DNA of 64,000 nucleotides, taken from NCBI GenBank assembly GCA_019090385.1, contig JAHRWB010000025.1:1-64000 (forward strand), in the 5' to 3' direction. Positions 43,751-51,987 of this stretch are shown here, one piece after another. How positions within the stretch are numbered: the stretch's first letter is position 1; each line of letters starts with the position of its first letter. A model generated the notes under the pieces. The model saw only the letters and a program-made list of their open reading frames with translations. It was not told the DNA's origin and searched no databases. The position numbers were made by a program, and so were the translations under genes. This DNA comes from Pseudomonadales bacterium. Lineage in GTDB: Bacteria; Pseudomonadota; Gammaproteobacteria; Pseudomonadales; Azotimanducaceae.

Positions 43751-44013
43751 TATTACGGCACCGCGTCTTAATACGTGTAGCTGTGGCGGCTGATTTATAG
43801 TGGAGCAGACGTTTTCAGATGGTTTGCCAGCTTGTGAATTTTAAGGCCGCATAGGCAGTTCGATACAAGTCTTCTGTATCCGGGCTCTATAAAAAGGTCT
43901 CCATCAAAAGGGCCTCATCAAAAGGGCCCTATGCAAGCTTCATACAAGATCCCTGGAAGGGTTCCATGCAATCAGCTGCTTAAAACTCTATGAGCACCAA
44001 GTGAGTACTAAAA

Positions 44014-44775
44014 ATGAACGATACGAAAGTAGAACATAAAGACCAACCCATTCGTCCTGCGGCGACCGTCATCATCGTTAGGGATGCACAACCGCAATAC
44101 GAAATATTCATGCTACGCAGAACTAACCAGGCAGCGTTTGCTGGTGGCATGTATGTTTTCCCCGGAGGTCGTGTGGATGATCATGATCATAGTACGGACT
44201 ATAGTCCACTTCACCGGCCGCCATTGGACGCGCAGCAATTGCAGCGTGATGCCTTGGGCGAAGATTGGCGTGCCTATTGGATTGCTGGCATTAGAGAAAC
44301 CTTTGAAGAATCAGGTTTCCTGCTGGCCTATGATAATCAGGGTAAAATCATTGAATTTAATGATGATAACCAATCGCGATTCGACCAGTATCGCGAACAG
44401 ATTCACAGTGGTGATATTAGTTTGCTGGATATTTGCCAGACCGAGAATCTAACTTTAGCCATAGACCTTATTCATTTTTATAATCGCTGGATTACACCCC
44501 TTGGCCGGCCCAGGCGATTTGATACCCGCTTTTTTATCACCCAGGCACCTGGTGTTCAGTCCGGCCAACATGATGGCCATGAAACCGTAGATAGTATTTG
44601 GATTTCCCCGGATAAAGCGCTTGAGATGCATGCCAGCAAAGAGCTGGGGCTCATGGGTGTTACGGAGAAACAGCTAAGGACTTTTGCCAAGCACAATACG
44701 GCACAAGATTTCTTGCAGATGGCAGCAGGCAATGATGAATTTCCTACATTCAGGCCGGTATTGCCAGGTAAATAA
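44014..44775 (+). CDS. NUDIX hydrolase, NUDT19-like, second copy
   Basis: The 253-residue protein resembles the NUDIX protein at 3400: PAATVIIVRD, then FMLRRTNQAAFAGGMYVFPG, GRVDDHD and a NUDIX helix with the core RETFEESG. The long insert between FPGG and the helix is a NUDT19-type trait, so a CoA or acyl-CoA diphosphatase activity is a reasonable guess. It is downstream of an acyl-CoA dehydrogenase gene, as the other copy is upstream of one. The gap before it (43751-44013) holds a 14-bp-spaced direct duplication of CATCAAAAGGGCC. Confidence 0.87.
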   Translation: MNDTKVEHKDQPIRPAATVIIVRDAQPQYEIFMLRRTNQAAFAGGMYVFPGGRVDDHDHSTDYSPLHRPPLDAQQLQRDALGEDWRAYWIAGIRETFEESGFLLAYDNQGKIIEFNDDNQSRFDQYREQIHSGDISLLDICQTENLTLAIDLIHFYNRWITPLGRPRRFDTRFFITQAPGVQSGQHDGHETVDSIWISPDKALEMHASKELGLMGVTEKQLRTFAKHNTAQDFLQMAAGNDEFPTFRPVLPGK

Positions 44776-44807
44776 ATTATTCTTAAACTGCTCTAAATGG
44801 AGTGACA

Positions 44808-45449
44808 ATGATTACAGTTCACGGTGTGCCTCTTTCTCCTTTTGTTCGCAAAGTATTATATGTATTGGAGCATAAACAACTCGAATATACCTTGAACCCG
44901 GTTTTCCCCGGGGCAGGTGACGAAGCATTTGCAGCGATTAGCCCCTTGGGTAAGATACCTGTATTGGAACACGACGGTTTTGCCATTGCAGATTCGAGTG
45001 TTATATGCCGCTATCTGGAGAGTCAGTTTCCGACAAACCCCATATACCCAAATGATCTCAAACAGCAAACAACCGCGTGCTGGCTCGAAGAGTTTGCTGA
45101 TACCAAACTAATTGAAGCTTGTGGAACTATATTCCGGCAGCGGTTTTTAAACCCGAAAATGATGAATCAGCCCTGCGATGAAGCGGTAGTAGATGATGCG
45201 ATAAATAATTTGTTACCGCCATTACTTAGCTATCTTGAGTCGGTCACGCCTGCCACAGGTGTGCTCGTTGGTGAACAAATCAGTATCGCGGATATTGCTG
45301 TCATTACGTGCTTTGTTCAGGTCAGCTATGCTGATTATGAAGTGGATGCAAGTGCTTATCCTAAATTGCGTGCTTATGTAGACCGTAGTATGGGCAACGA
45401 AATATTGGCTAAGCTAATGCTGACAGAAAAGCAGATGCTTGCCGGTTAG
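44808..45449 (+). CDS. Glutathione S-transferase
   Basis: This protein of about 213 residues has an N-terminal thioredoxin-like domain (PLSPFVRKVLYVLEHK, then LGKIPVLEHDGFAIADSSVI with the glutathione-binding Pro and Asp-Ser) and a helical C-terminal domain. It conjugates or isomerises electrophiles with glutathione in the cytoplasm. A GTG at 44802 is in frame but GGAG lies 5 nt before the ATG at 44808, which is the better start. It follows the NUDIX gene by about 30 bp and precedes the class V aminotransferase. Confidence 0.92.
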   Translation: MITVHGVPLSPFVRKVLYVLEHKQLEYTLNPVFPGAGDEAFAAISPLGKIPVLEHDGFAIADSSVICRYLESQFPTNPIYPNDLKQQTTACWLEEFADTKLIEACGTIFRQRFLNPKMMNQPCDEAVVDDAINNLLPPLLSYLESVTPATGVLVGEQISIADIAVITCFVQVSYADYEVDASAYPKLRAYVDRSMGNEILAKLMLTEKQMLAG

Positions 45450-45464
45450 GTGCTTTTAAACGAG

Positions 45465-45482
45465 GTGCCCTGTAAGGGGCAC
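45465..45482 (+). promoter_or_regulatory. Hairpin covering the ribosome site of the next gene
   Basis: GTGCCC (45465-45470) can pair with GGGCAC (45477-45482), and the ribosome site AAGGGG (45474-45479) lies inside the loop and 3' arm. The start codon follows at 45488. Folding would hide the ribosome site and lower translation. Confidence 0.45.
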
Positions 45483-45487
45483 GAAAT

Positions 45488-46651
45488 ATGAAAACGATCT
45501 TGAAATGTCAGAAAGACAAGTTTTTACTCAATAGAAAAACAGCCTATCTCAATTGTGCATACATGAGTCCACAAATGAAAAAAGTGGAAAATGCGGGCAA
45601 AAAAGCGCTGCGATTGAAAAGGCAACCCGATCAGGTATCTGGCGCGGATTTTTTCAAAGAGTCAGATATTGCCCGATCACTCTTCTCAGGATTGATTAAC
45701 AATCCAACACACAACCGTGTTGTTTCTATTCCGTCTGTTTCCTATGGCATGGCGAATGTAGTAAACAATCTGCGTATTTCCAAAGGGGAAAATGTTGTTG
45801 TGATCGGGGATCAATTTCCAAGTAATGTGTATCCGTGGATGACTTTTTGCAGTGAACATGGCGCTAAATTGATCACGGTTTCCGCTCCGGATACTTTTAA
45901 AAATAGAGGGGAAAAATGGAACGAGTCTATTCTGGATACCATAAACTCCAGTACGGTTGCTGTTAGTCTGGGTCATGTTCACTGGGTTGACGGGACATTA
46001 TTTGATTTAGTCAACATCCGAAAAAAATGCAGTGAGTTTGGTGCAGCATTAATCATTGATGGGACGCAATCGGTTGGTGCCTATCCTTTTGACGTGGAAG
46101 TGATTCAACCGGATGCGCTAATTGTTGCCACATACAAATGGCTATTTGGGCCATATAGTATGGGCATGGCCTATTATGGCGAGAGATTTGATGGGGGCAG
46201 TCCCATCGAGCAGAGCTGGATAAACCGTTTGGGTAGTGAGGATTTTTCCGGTTTGGTTAATTATCAAGAGCAATATCATGAAGGTGCGCTGCGATACGAA
46301 GTAGGCGAGCATAGTAATTTTATGCTAAAACCTATGATGAATGCCTCAATGAGACAGATCGGTAGATGGAAAGTTGAGAACATTCAAAGCTATTGTCACG
46401 CACTGGTAGCACCTTATCTGGAGGAGATTAGTAGCCTGGGATTGTACATTGAAAAACAATCAAGCAGAGGGGCGCATTTGTTTGGCATTAAAATTCCGGA
46501 AGATAAAATGGAAAAATTGCAAACAACACTAAAGGTTAATCGTGTCAGTGTTTCTATTAGAGGCAGTTTTATGCGGGTGGCACCCCATGTTTACAATGAC
46601 GAAAGAGATATGAATAAATTGCTACGTGCTTTGAAGTCCGCAGTCGAGTAA
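45488..46651 (+). CDS. PLP-dependent class V aminotransferase family protein
   Basis: This 387-residue protein has the class V (cysteine desulfurase/kynureninase) layout. Asp191 in IIDGTQSVGA binds the pyridine nitrogen, and Lys217 in VATYKWLFGP should form the Schiff base. No clear desulfurase cysteine loop is present, so an aminotransferase, lyase or selenocysteine-lyase-like role is possible. It lies 38 bp after the GST gene with a possible ribosome-site hairpin. AT content appears somewhat higher than in its neighbours. Substrate unknown. Confidence 0.85.
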   Translation: MKTILKCQKDKFLLNRKTAYLNCAYMSPQMKKVENAGKKALRLKRQPDQVSGADFFKESDIARSLFSGLINNPTHNRVVSIPSVSYGMANVVNNLRISKGENVVVIGDQFPSNVYPWMTFCSEHGAKLITVSAPDTFKNRGEKWNESILDTINSSTVAVSLGHVHWVDGTLFDLVNIRKKCSEFGAALIIDGTQSVGAYPFDVEVIQPDALIVATYKWLFGPYSMGMAYYGERFDGGSPIEQSWINRLGSEDFSGLVNYQEQYHEGALRYEVGEHSNFMLKPMMNASMRQIGRWKVENIQSYCHALVAPYLEEISSLGLYIEKQSSRGAHLFGIKIPEDKMEKLQTTLKVNRVSVSIRGSFMRVAPHVYNDERDMNKLLRALKSAVE

Positions 46652-46718
46652 GCCGAACGCATAATACAATATTCGCTAACAATCATTGCACCATTATTAA
46701 TGGGCAGGAGAAATAATA

Positions 46719-47597
46719 ATGAAGGATGTACAAGGTAAGACTGCATTTATAACCGGTGGGGCCAGTGGTATGGGCTTGGGTATGGCGCGTGCATTTTTGG
46801 ATGCTGGCATGCAGGTTATGATTGCGGATATTGATGCGGAGAATCTGAAAAAAGCTGAGGTGGAATTGCAGCAAGGTGGCGCAAAAGTTTCCAGTGTTGT
46901 TTGCGATGTGACCAAAGAGCAATCAGTGTTTGATGCGGCAGATAAAACCGTAGAGGAATTCGGCAAGGTACATGTTTTGTGTAATAACGCCGGGGTAGGC
47001 GCGGGTGGTTTTTTTGATGAACTATCCCAAAGCGATTGGGATTGGGTAACCGCAGTCAATCAGATGGGGGTACTCTACGGTATTCGTGCATTTTTGCCAA
47101 AAATCAAATCCCATGGCGAGGGCGGGCATGTGGTTACTACCTCCTCAATGGCAGGTCTGGTGAATTCTGGCGCCGGTTGGGGACCCTATAATTCTACAAA
47201 ATATGCCGTTGTGGCGATGAGTGAGGTACTTTATAGCGAACTCAAAGGCATCAATATTGGTTGTTCTGTTCTATGTCCTGGTGCAGTGGCTACCAACATT
47301 GGTAAAGCGGGTAGACACCGTCCGTCTGAATATGGCAAGTCGGAGCGCAAACTCATTGTTTCGGGTGATGGCAGTGCCGTGAATCCATTATTGGCAAAAG
47401 GCCTGAATCCTAATATTGTGGGCAAGCTGGTACTTGAAGGAATTCAGCAAGACGAGTTTTATATTTTTACTGATCCACGCTTACAGTCCTCCGTCGATCG
47501 TCGCTTTGAGCGCATCAAGAGGGGATTCGAGTGGTCTGCACGCAGCCGTGCTTTGGTGGATACAAACTCACCGGGAAGCATTAAGGATGGTGCATAA
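46719..47597 (+). CDS. Short-chain dehydrogenase/reductase (SDR)
   Basis: This 292-residue classical SDR has ITGGASGMGLGMA, Asp in VMIADIDAENL (NAD preference), CNNAGVG, catalytic Ser142/Ser143, Tyr157 and Lys161 (YNSTK). The C-terminal extension beyond residue 245 (PRLQSSVDRRFERI) is typical of a large group of catabolic SDRs. CAGGAG precedes the ATG. Nine bases separate its end from the convergent USP gene. Confidence 0.92.
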   Translation: MKDVQGKTAFITGGASGMGLGMARAFLDAGMQVMIADIDAENLKKAEVELQQGGAKVSSVVCDVTKEQSVFDAADKTVEEFGKVHVLCNNAGVGAGGFFDELSQSDWDWVTAVNQMGVLYGIRAFLPKIKSHGEGGHVVTTSSMAGLVNSGAGWGPYNSTKYAVVAMSEVLYSELKGINIGCSVLCPGAVATNIGKAGRHRPSEYGKSERKLIVSGDGSAVNPLLAKGLNPNIVGKLVLEGIQQDEFYIFTDPRLQSSVDRRFERIKRGFEWSARSRALVDTNSPGSIKDGA

Positions 47598-47606
47598 AAC
47601 CGATGC

Positions 47607-48470
47607 TCACCGTAGTAGTAGCGTTGGTACTTGTGAAGAGCGAAGCACATCGGAGGTTTTACTGCCGAACAGGGCGCTGCGCAGCGGTGAATGGTTGTAG
47701 GCTCCCATCACCAGAAGATCTATTTTTTGCTCCAGAATAGCGGTACCAATGACTGTTTCCGCATCACCGGGTACCAATGCTGAGGTCGTTTCGAATCCGG
47801 TTGATTGCAGCCGGTTGATGGCCCACTCTAACTGTTTACTTGCGTCAGAATTTTTTTTGCCAGACATTAAAATGTGAATGGGCAGTCCTTGTAGCAGGGG
47901 TGTGGTGGCTATCTTTTCTATACCTTTACGCGTGGTGATGCCGCCATCGAAGGCAACCATTACTCGTTGTATGGGTTTAAAAGGGTAGTTTACGGCGAGT
48001 ATGGGGCGGTGCAGGGCACGAACTACGCGTTCCAGGTTACGGCCCAGATCGCGGTGGCTGGTTTCAGCAGATTTACCACGACGTCCCAGTATGAATAGCC
48101 TGACATTGGCTTGTTGTTCAACAAGTGTTTCTTCGAGTTCTCCATGGCGTTGGCGAACATCAACTTCGGGAGCACCGACAGCTAAAGCGCGTTGGCGAAG
48201 TTCGTTGAGGAACAGGCGACCCTGTTCTCGGGCTGCTTTAGTGCGAATTTGGTCTTCGTCTGATAATTGGTTGAGTAGTTTCTCTTGGGCATTCACACCA
48301 ATGGCACCGCTATGGTCGTCGCTGGCGCTAAATTCCGGGTGACGATCGATGACGTGTAATAGTTCCAGTGCTACGTTGAGTTGACGTGCGGCCCAGGCGC
48401 CGTAATCGGTCACATACTCGGCGAACTTTGATTGGTCAACACAGGCCAGAACTCGATTTTCAGTATTCAT
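47607..48470 (-). CDS. Tandem universal stress protein (UspA domains)
   Basis: The protein of about 287 residues has two Usp domains. The second ends with MGAYNHSPLRSALFGSKTSD, close to the ATP-binding GxxGx9GS motif, and the first has LGRRGKSAETSHRDLGRNLE. It should bind adenine nucleotide and act in stress physiology. The ATG at 48470 is preferred over 48476 because GGAG lies 7 nt upstream. It starts just after the SulP transporter gene on the same strand, a pairing seen in many proteobacteria, and may regulate that transporter. Confidence 0.9.
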   Translation of the reverse strand: MNTENRVLACVDQSKFAEYVTDYGAWAARQLNVALELLHVIDRHPEFSASDDHSGAIGVNAQEKLLNQLSDEDQIRTKAAREQGRLFLNELRQRALAVGAPEVDVRQRHGELEETLVEQQANVRLFILGRRGKSAETSHRDLGRNLERVVRALHRPILAVNYPFKPIQRVMVAFDGGITTRKGIEKIATTPLLQGLPIHILMSGKKNSDASKQLEWAINRLQSTGFETTSALVPGDAETVIGTAILEQKIDLLVMGAYNHSPLRSALFGSKTSDVLRSSQVPTLLLR

Positions 48471-48484
48471 TATCATGCTCCGCT

Positions 48485-49969
48485 TCAGTGGCCCATTAGT
48501 CGTTCGACAGCATCGGGTTTGTCGTGCACGGCAAACCGGTCAACCATGGTGGCGCTGGCTTCATTCAGCCCGATCACTTCAACCTCGGTGGCCTCACGAC
48601 GAAATTTGACCACAGCTTTATCCAGCGCACTGATAGCGGTTATATCCCAGAAATGTGCCCGACTCACATCTATGCGTACCTTCTCGATCACTTCCCGGAA
48701 GTCGAAAGCATTGGTAAATGCTTCGGCAGAGGCAAAAAATACCTGGCCAGTGACCCGATAGGTGCGCATGCGGCCTTCATCTTCTGACTTGGAACCGATA
48801 TGTAATACCTGACCCACTTTGTGGGCAAAGAAAAAGCCTGAAAGCAGCACGCCGACCAGGACGCCCTTAGCCAGGTCATGGGTAGAGACAGTCACTATTA
48901 CCGTGGCAAGCATTACCACACTGGAACTTTTGGGATGATCACCAAGGTTGCGAAAAGACTCCCAGTTAAATGTGCCGATGGAGACCATGATCATCACCGA
49001 TACCAGTGCAGCCATCGGGATCATGGCGACGTAATCTCCAATAAATACCACCATGACTAATAGGAACAATCCGGCAGCCAGGGCAGAAAGGCGCCCGCGT
49101 CCCCCTGATTTTACATTGATTACCGACTGCCCGATCATGGCGCATCCGGCCATACCGCCCAAAAACCCGGAGGCAATGTTGGCGACTCCCTGGCCCATGC
49201 ATTCACGGCTTTTATTGCTGGTGGTATCTGTTAATTCATCAACGATTGAAGCCGTCATCATTGATTCGAGTAGCCCAACCACAGCCAGTGTTGCGGACAC
49301 GGGTAGTACAATCCAGAAGGTTTCCAGGGTAAATGGAATATCTGGCAGAAGGAAGATGGGCAGGCTATCAGGTAGCTGACCCATATCGCCAACAGTGCGA
49401 ATATCCAGGCCCAGGCTTATTGATACGCCAGTGAGTACTGCGATGGCCATGAGCGGTGAAGGCACTGCCCGGGTGATGTAGGGAAACAGATAAATAATGC
49501 CCAGGCCGGCTGCAACCATGGCATACACTTCCCAGGTGACATTGGTTAACTCGGGTAACTGCGCCATAAAAATGAGGATGGCCAGGGCATTTACAAACCC
49601 GGTGACCACCGAGCGGGAGACAAATCGCATAAGCGTGCCTAATTTGAGCATGCCGGCAATAATTTGTAATACGCCAGTGAGAATAGTCGCTGCCAGCAGA
49701 TATTGCAGACCGTGCTCCTTCACCAGTAGAACCATTACCAAGGCCATGGCTCCGGTGGCTGCTGAGATCATACCCGGTCGGCCCCCGGTAAAGGCGATCA
49801 CGGAGGCAATACAGAAGGAGGCATATAATCCTACTTTGGGGTCAACACCGGCAATAATTGAAAAGGCGATGGCCTCAGGAATTAAAGCCAGAGCCACCAC
49901 AAGGCCGGCAAGTAGGTCGTTACGGACATTGGCGAACCAGTCCTGACGCAGAGATTTCATGCTGGGCAT
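48485..49969 (-). CDS. SulP family anion transporter with STAS domain
   Basis: The 494-residue protein has the SulP membrane domain from its N-terminus ([20 protein letters not shown], then [20 protein letters not shown]) and a C-terminal STAS domain (about 395-485). SulP proteins carry sulfate or bicarbonate, often with sodium. The sulfate-transporter signature is less complete than in eukaryotes, and the short length resembles bacterial BicA/SulP proteins. It is the first gene of a two-gene unit with the USP gene (8-14 bp gap). The ion carried cannot be assigned. Confidence 0.9.
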   Translation of the reverse strand: MPSMKSLRQDWFANVRNDLLAGLVVALALIPEAIAFSIIAGVDPKVGLYASFCIASVIAFTGGRPGMISAATGAMALVMVLLVKEHGLQYLLAATILTGVLQIIAGMLKLGTLMRFVSRSVVTGFVNALAILIFMAQLPELTNVTWEVYAMVAAGLGIIYLFPYITRAVPSPLMAIAVLTGVSISLGLDIRTVGDMGQLPDSLPIFLLPDIPFTLETFWIVLPVSATLAVVGLLESMMTASIVDELTDTTSNKSRECMGQGVANIASGFLGGMAGCAMIGQSVINVKSGGRGRLSALAAGLFLLVMVVFIGDYVAMIPMAALVSVMIMVSIGTFNWESFRNLGDHPKSSSVVMLATVIVTVSTHDLAKGVLVGVLLSGFFFAHKVGQVLHIGSKSEDEGRMRTYRVTGQVFFASAEAFTNAFDFREVIEKVRIDVSRAHFWDITAISALDKAVVKFRREATEVEVIGLNEASATMVDRFAVHDKPDAVERLMGH

Positions 49970-50110
49970 ATATCCATTAGATAAAGAAATTGTAGCGGCG
50001 TTTCAAGAATACGAGAACGCAAATGCGGAGAATAAGCGAAATGACATACATTTACGACTAAAGGAGTGCTTGCAGCTGGCAAAATGGCAAATTTAGGTAT
50101 GAAAAGCGCT

Positions 50111-50498
50111 TCATATTAGACGGGCGAACTGCATTGCGGTACCGGCCAAATTAACCACAAGTGCAGCCAATGATATTGGCAAATTTATCTATATCACCAT
50201 GAGCTATCCGGTTTAATTTTATTGAAGCGTGAGAGCGATAGAGTGAAAAACACATAAAAATGGCCCATACACCACCCGTGAAAGACCATGTATTGGCCTG
50301 AATCGAAATTCTGTGTATCAATACCAGAGCCAGTAAGGAAAACCCGCCTGCTGTTAGGCTTGCCTCTAGTAAAAAGGCTAAACGCAAACGATCTCCACTT
50401 TCCCAGGTACCATGACTCCTGCTACCAAAAACGCCGGTAAATCCTGCAAGCGCAGATTTTGATTGAGCCGCAAGGCAGAGTAACCCATTCTCGAATAT
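50111..50498 (-). pseudogene. Degenerate paralogue of the membrane protein at 36996
   Basis: Reading leftward from 50498, frame 0 encodes IFENGLLCLAAQS, KSALAGFTGVF, then GDRLRLAFLLEASLTAGGF and NTWSFTGG before a stop at 50151. These match LLLGISEF, LAGFSGIV, DRYRIGNLLYSGLSPGF and ITWKFSAG of the 171-residue protein at 36996. After the stop, another frame continues with LVVNLAGTAMQFARLI to a stop at 50111, matching LVAQLFVATIQFVRII at its C-terminus. There is no ATG, GTG or TTG at the expected start (ATA occurs there), one frameshift, and about 35 residues, including the fourth helix, are missing. This is best read as a pseudogene. The rest of the 49970-50539 gap shows nothing clear. Confidence 0.6.
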
Positions 50499-50539
50499 TA
50501 CAGGTAATGACCGCTATAGAACTGATACATCTAAAATAC

Positions 50540-51742
50540 CTAGTTGGCTAAGCGCTTTATTACTTGCTTTCCCAAGGCCATCATATGGACTTGATCAGGC
50601 CCATCTGCCTGCCGACACCATCTCGCATAATTGAATGCTTCTGCCATAGGGTAGTCTGCCGTTAAACCACCAGCACCATGTATTTGCATGCAACGATCGA
50701 TAACTTTTTGCGCCATCAGAGGCACTGTAATTTTGGCGGCGGCAATATAATCCCTGGCATCCTTCGCGCCTAACTCATCTATTCGACGCGCGGTTTTCAG
50801 AGTTAACAGTCTTGCTTGTTCAATTTCACAAAATGACTTCGCAATGTCTTCGAGCACTGATTGGTGATCTGAAAGCGTTCGGCCAAATGTTTCTCTACTA
50901 ACAGAACGGCGGCAGGCAAATTCAAGCGCTCTTTGTGCACAGCCAATCAAACGCATGCAATGGTGGATACGCCCTGGTCCCAGGCGACCCTGGGAAATCT
51001 CAAAACCTCGACCTTCACCAAGAAGAATATTTTCCTTTGGTACTGTGACATTTTCGAACAACAGCTCAGCATGTCCCAGTGGTGCATCGTCATAACCAAG
51101 TGTGGTAAGTGGCCTTATTACGGTTACGCCCGGTGTATCTTTAGGCACGAGAATCTGACTTTGCTGCAAATGGCGGTTGGGATTATGTGGGTCTGACTTG
51201 CCCATCACGATAAATATTTTTGTTCGCTCGTAGGGGGCATTGGTAATAAACCACTTTCTGCCGTTGATAACATAGTTATCGCCTTTCCGCTCAATTCGGG
51301 TTCTAACATTGGTTGCGTCACTCGAAGCAACATCAGGTTCAGTCATGGCATAGGAGGAGCGGATGTCGCCATTCAATAATGGCTGCAACCATTTTTCCTT
51401 TTGTGCTTCGGTCCCGTATTTCAGGAAAACTTCCATATTGCCTGTATCCGGAGCATTGCAATTAAATACTTCCGGGCTCCATAGCACGCGACCCATGATT
51501 TCAGCAAGAGGGCTATATTGTTCGTTCGTGAGGCCACCATGGTTCGCTGGCATCCACAGGTTCCATAGCCCCAAATTGCGCGCTTTCTCTTTTAAGGTTT
51601 CCATCAGGGGAACGGTGGAAAAGCGGTCGTCCAAGCCATCCAATTGTTCGTGGTATAAGGCTTCATTAGGATAAATATTGGCATCCATAAACGCCAATAG
51701 TTGTTGTTTTATCTGCTCGACATCAGAGGATGAAGCGACCAT
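50540..51742 (-). CDS. Acyl-CoA dehydrogenase, ACAD10/11-like
   Basis: This 400-residue enzyme has the acyl-CoA dehydrogenase core SYAMTEPDVASSDATNVRTR, NGRKWFITNAP and the C-terminal IHGAGGLTADYPMAEAFNYA followed by RWCRQADGPDQVH. The ADGPD(E/Q)VH ending is characteristic of ACAD10/11-like enzymes, which in mammals act on 4-hydroxy or long branched acyl-CoAs. A CTGGAG ribosome site precedes the ATG. It is a single gene upstream of tRNA-Arg. Substrate not known. Confidence 0.92.
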   Translation of the reverse strand: MVASSSDVEQIKQQLLAFMDANIYPNEALYHEQLDGLDDRFSTVPLMETLKEKARNLGLWNLWMPANHGGLTNEQYSPLAEIMGRVLWSPEVFNCNAPDTGNMEVFLKYGTEAQKEKWLQPLLNGDIRSSYAMTEPDVASSDATNVRTRIERKGDNYVINGRKWFITNAPYERTKIFIVMGKSDPHNPNRHLQQSQILVPKDTPGVTVIRPLTTLGYDDAPLGHAELLFENVTVPKENILLGEGRGFEISQGRLGPGRIHHCMRLIGCAQRALEFACRRSVSRETFGRTLSDHQSVLEDIAKSFCEIEQARLLTLKTARRIDELGAKDARDYIAAAKITVPLMAQKVIDRCMQIHGAGGLTADYPMAEAFNYARWCRQADGPDQVHMMALGKQVIKRLAN

Positions 51743-51863
51743 TTTTTACTCCAGGTTTCTTGTATTCATGTTATTGATCTGGCTGCGTGAGCGATGCCGG
51801 ACAGGTAAACTCTGTCTCCGGTGCAAAGTGTAAAGGATGTGATCAGTACATGCTCATGCCAAT

Positions 51864-51940
51864 TGGTGCCCCGACCAGGATTCGAACCTGGGACCTGCCC
51901 CTTAGGAGGGGGCCGCGCTATCCAGCTGTGCCATCGGGGC
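51864..51940 (-). tRNA. tRNA-Arg (anticodon CCT)
   Basis: Read leftward, the 77-nt gene starts GCCCCGATGGC and ends with encoded CCA. The acceptor stem GCCCCGA pairs with TCGGGGC and the T arm has CCAGG-TTCGAAT-CCTGG. The anticodon stem GCCCC/GGGGC holds the 7-nt loop CTCCTAA, giving anticodon CCT (positions 51906-51904), which reads AGG. It is a complete gene lying in the 245-bp gap between the ACAD and ankyrin genes. Confidence 0.97.
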
Positions 51941-51987
51941 TATGTTTAAAGAGTGCTATTGTTCCTTAGTAGACCATTGTATTCAAT

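Noticed and set aside
43902-43928. Direct duplication of CATCAAAAGGGCC
   Set aside because: Only two copies 14 bp apart; likely a chance or minor slippage event, with no further signal.
51787-51969. A 60-residue open frame across the tRNA gene
   Set aside because: It is the antisense translation of tRNA-Arg, a frequent false gene.
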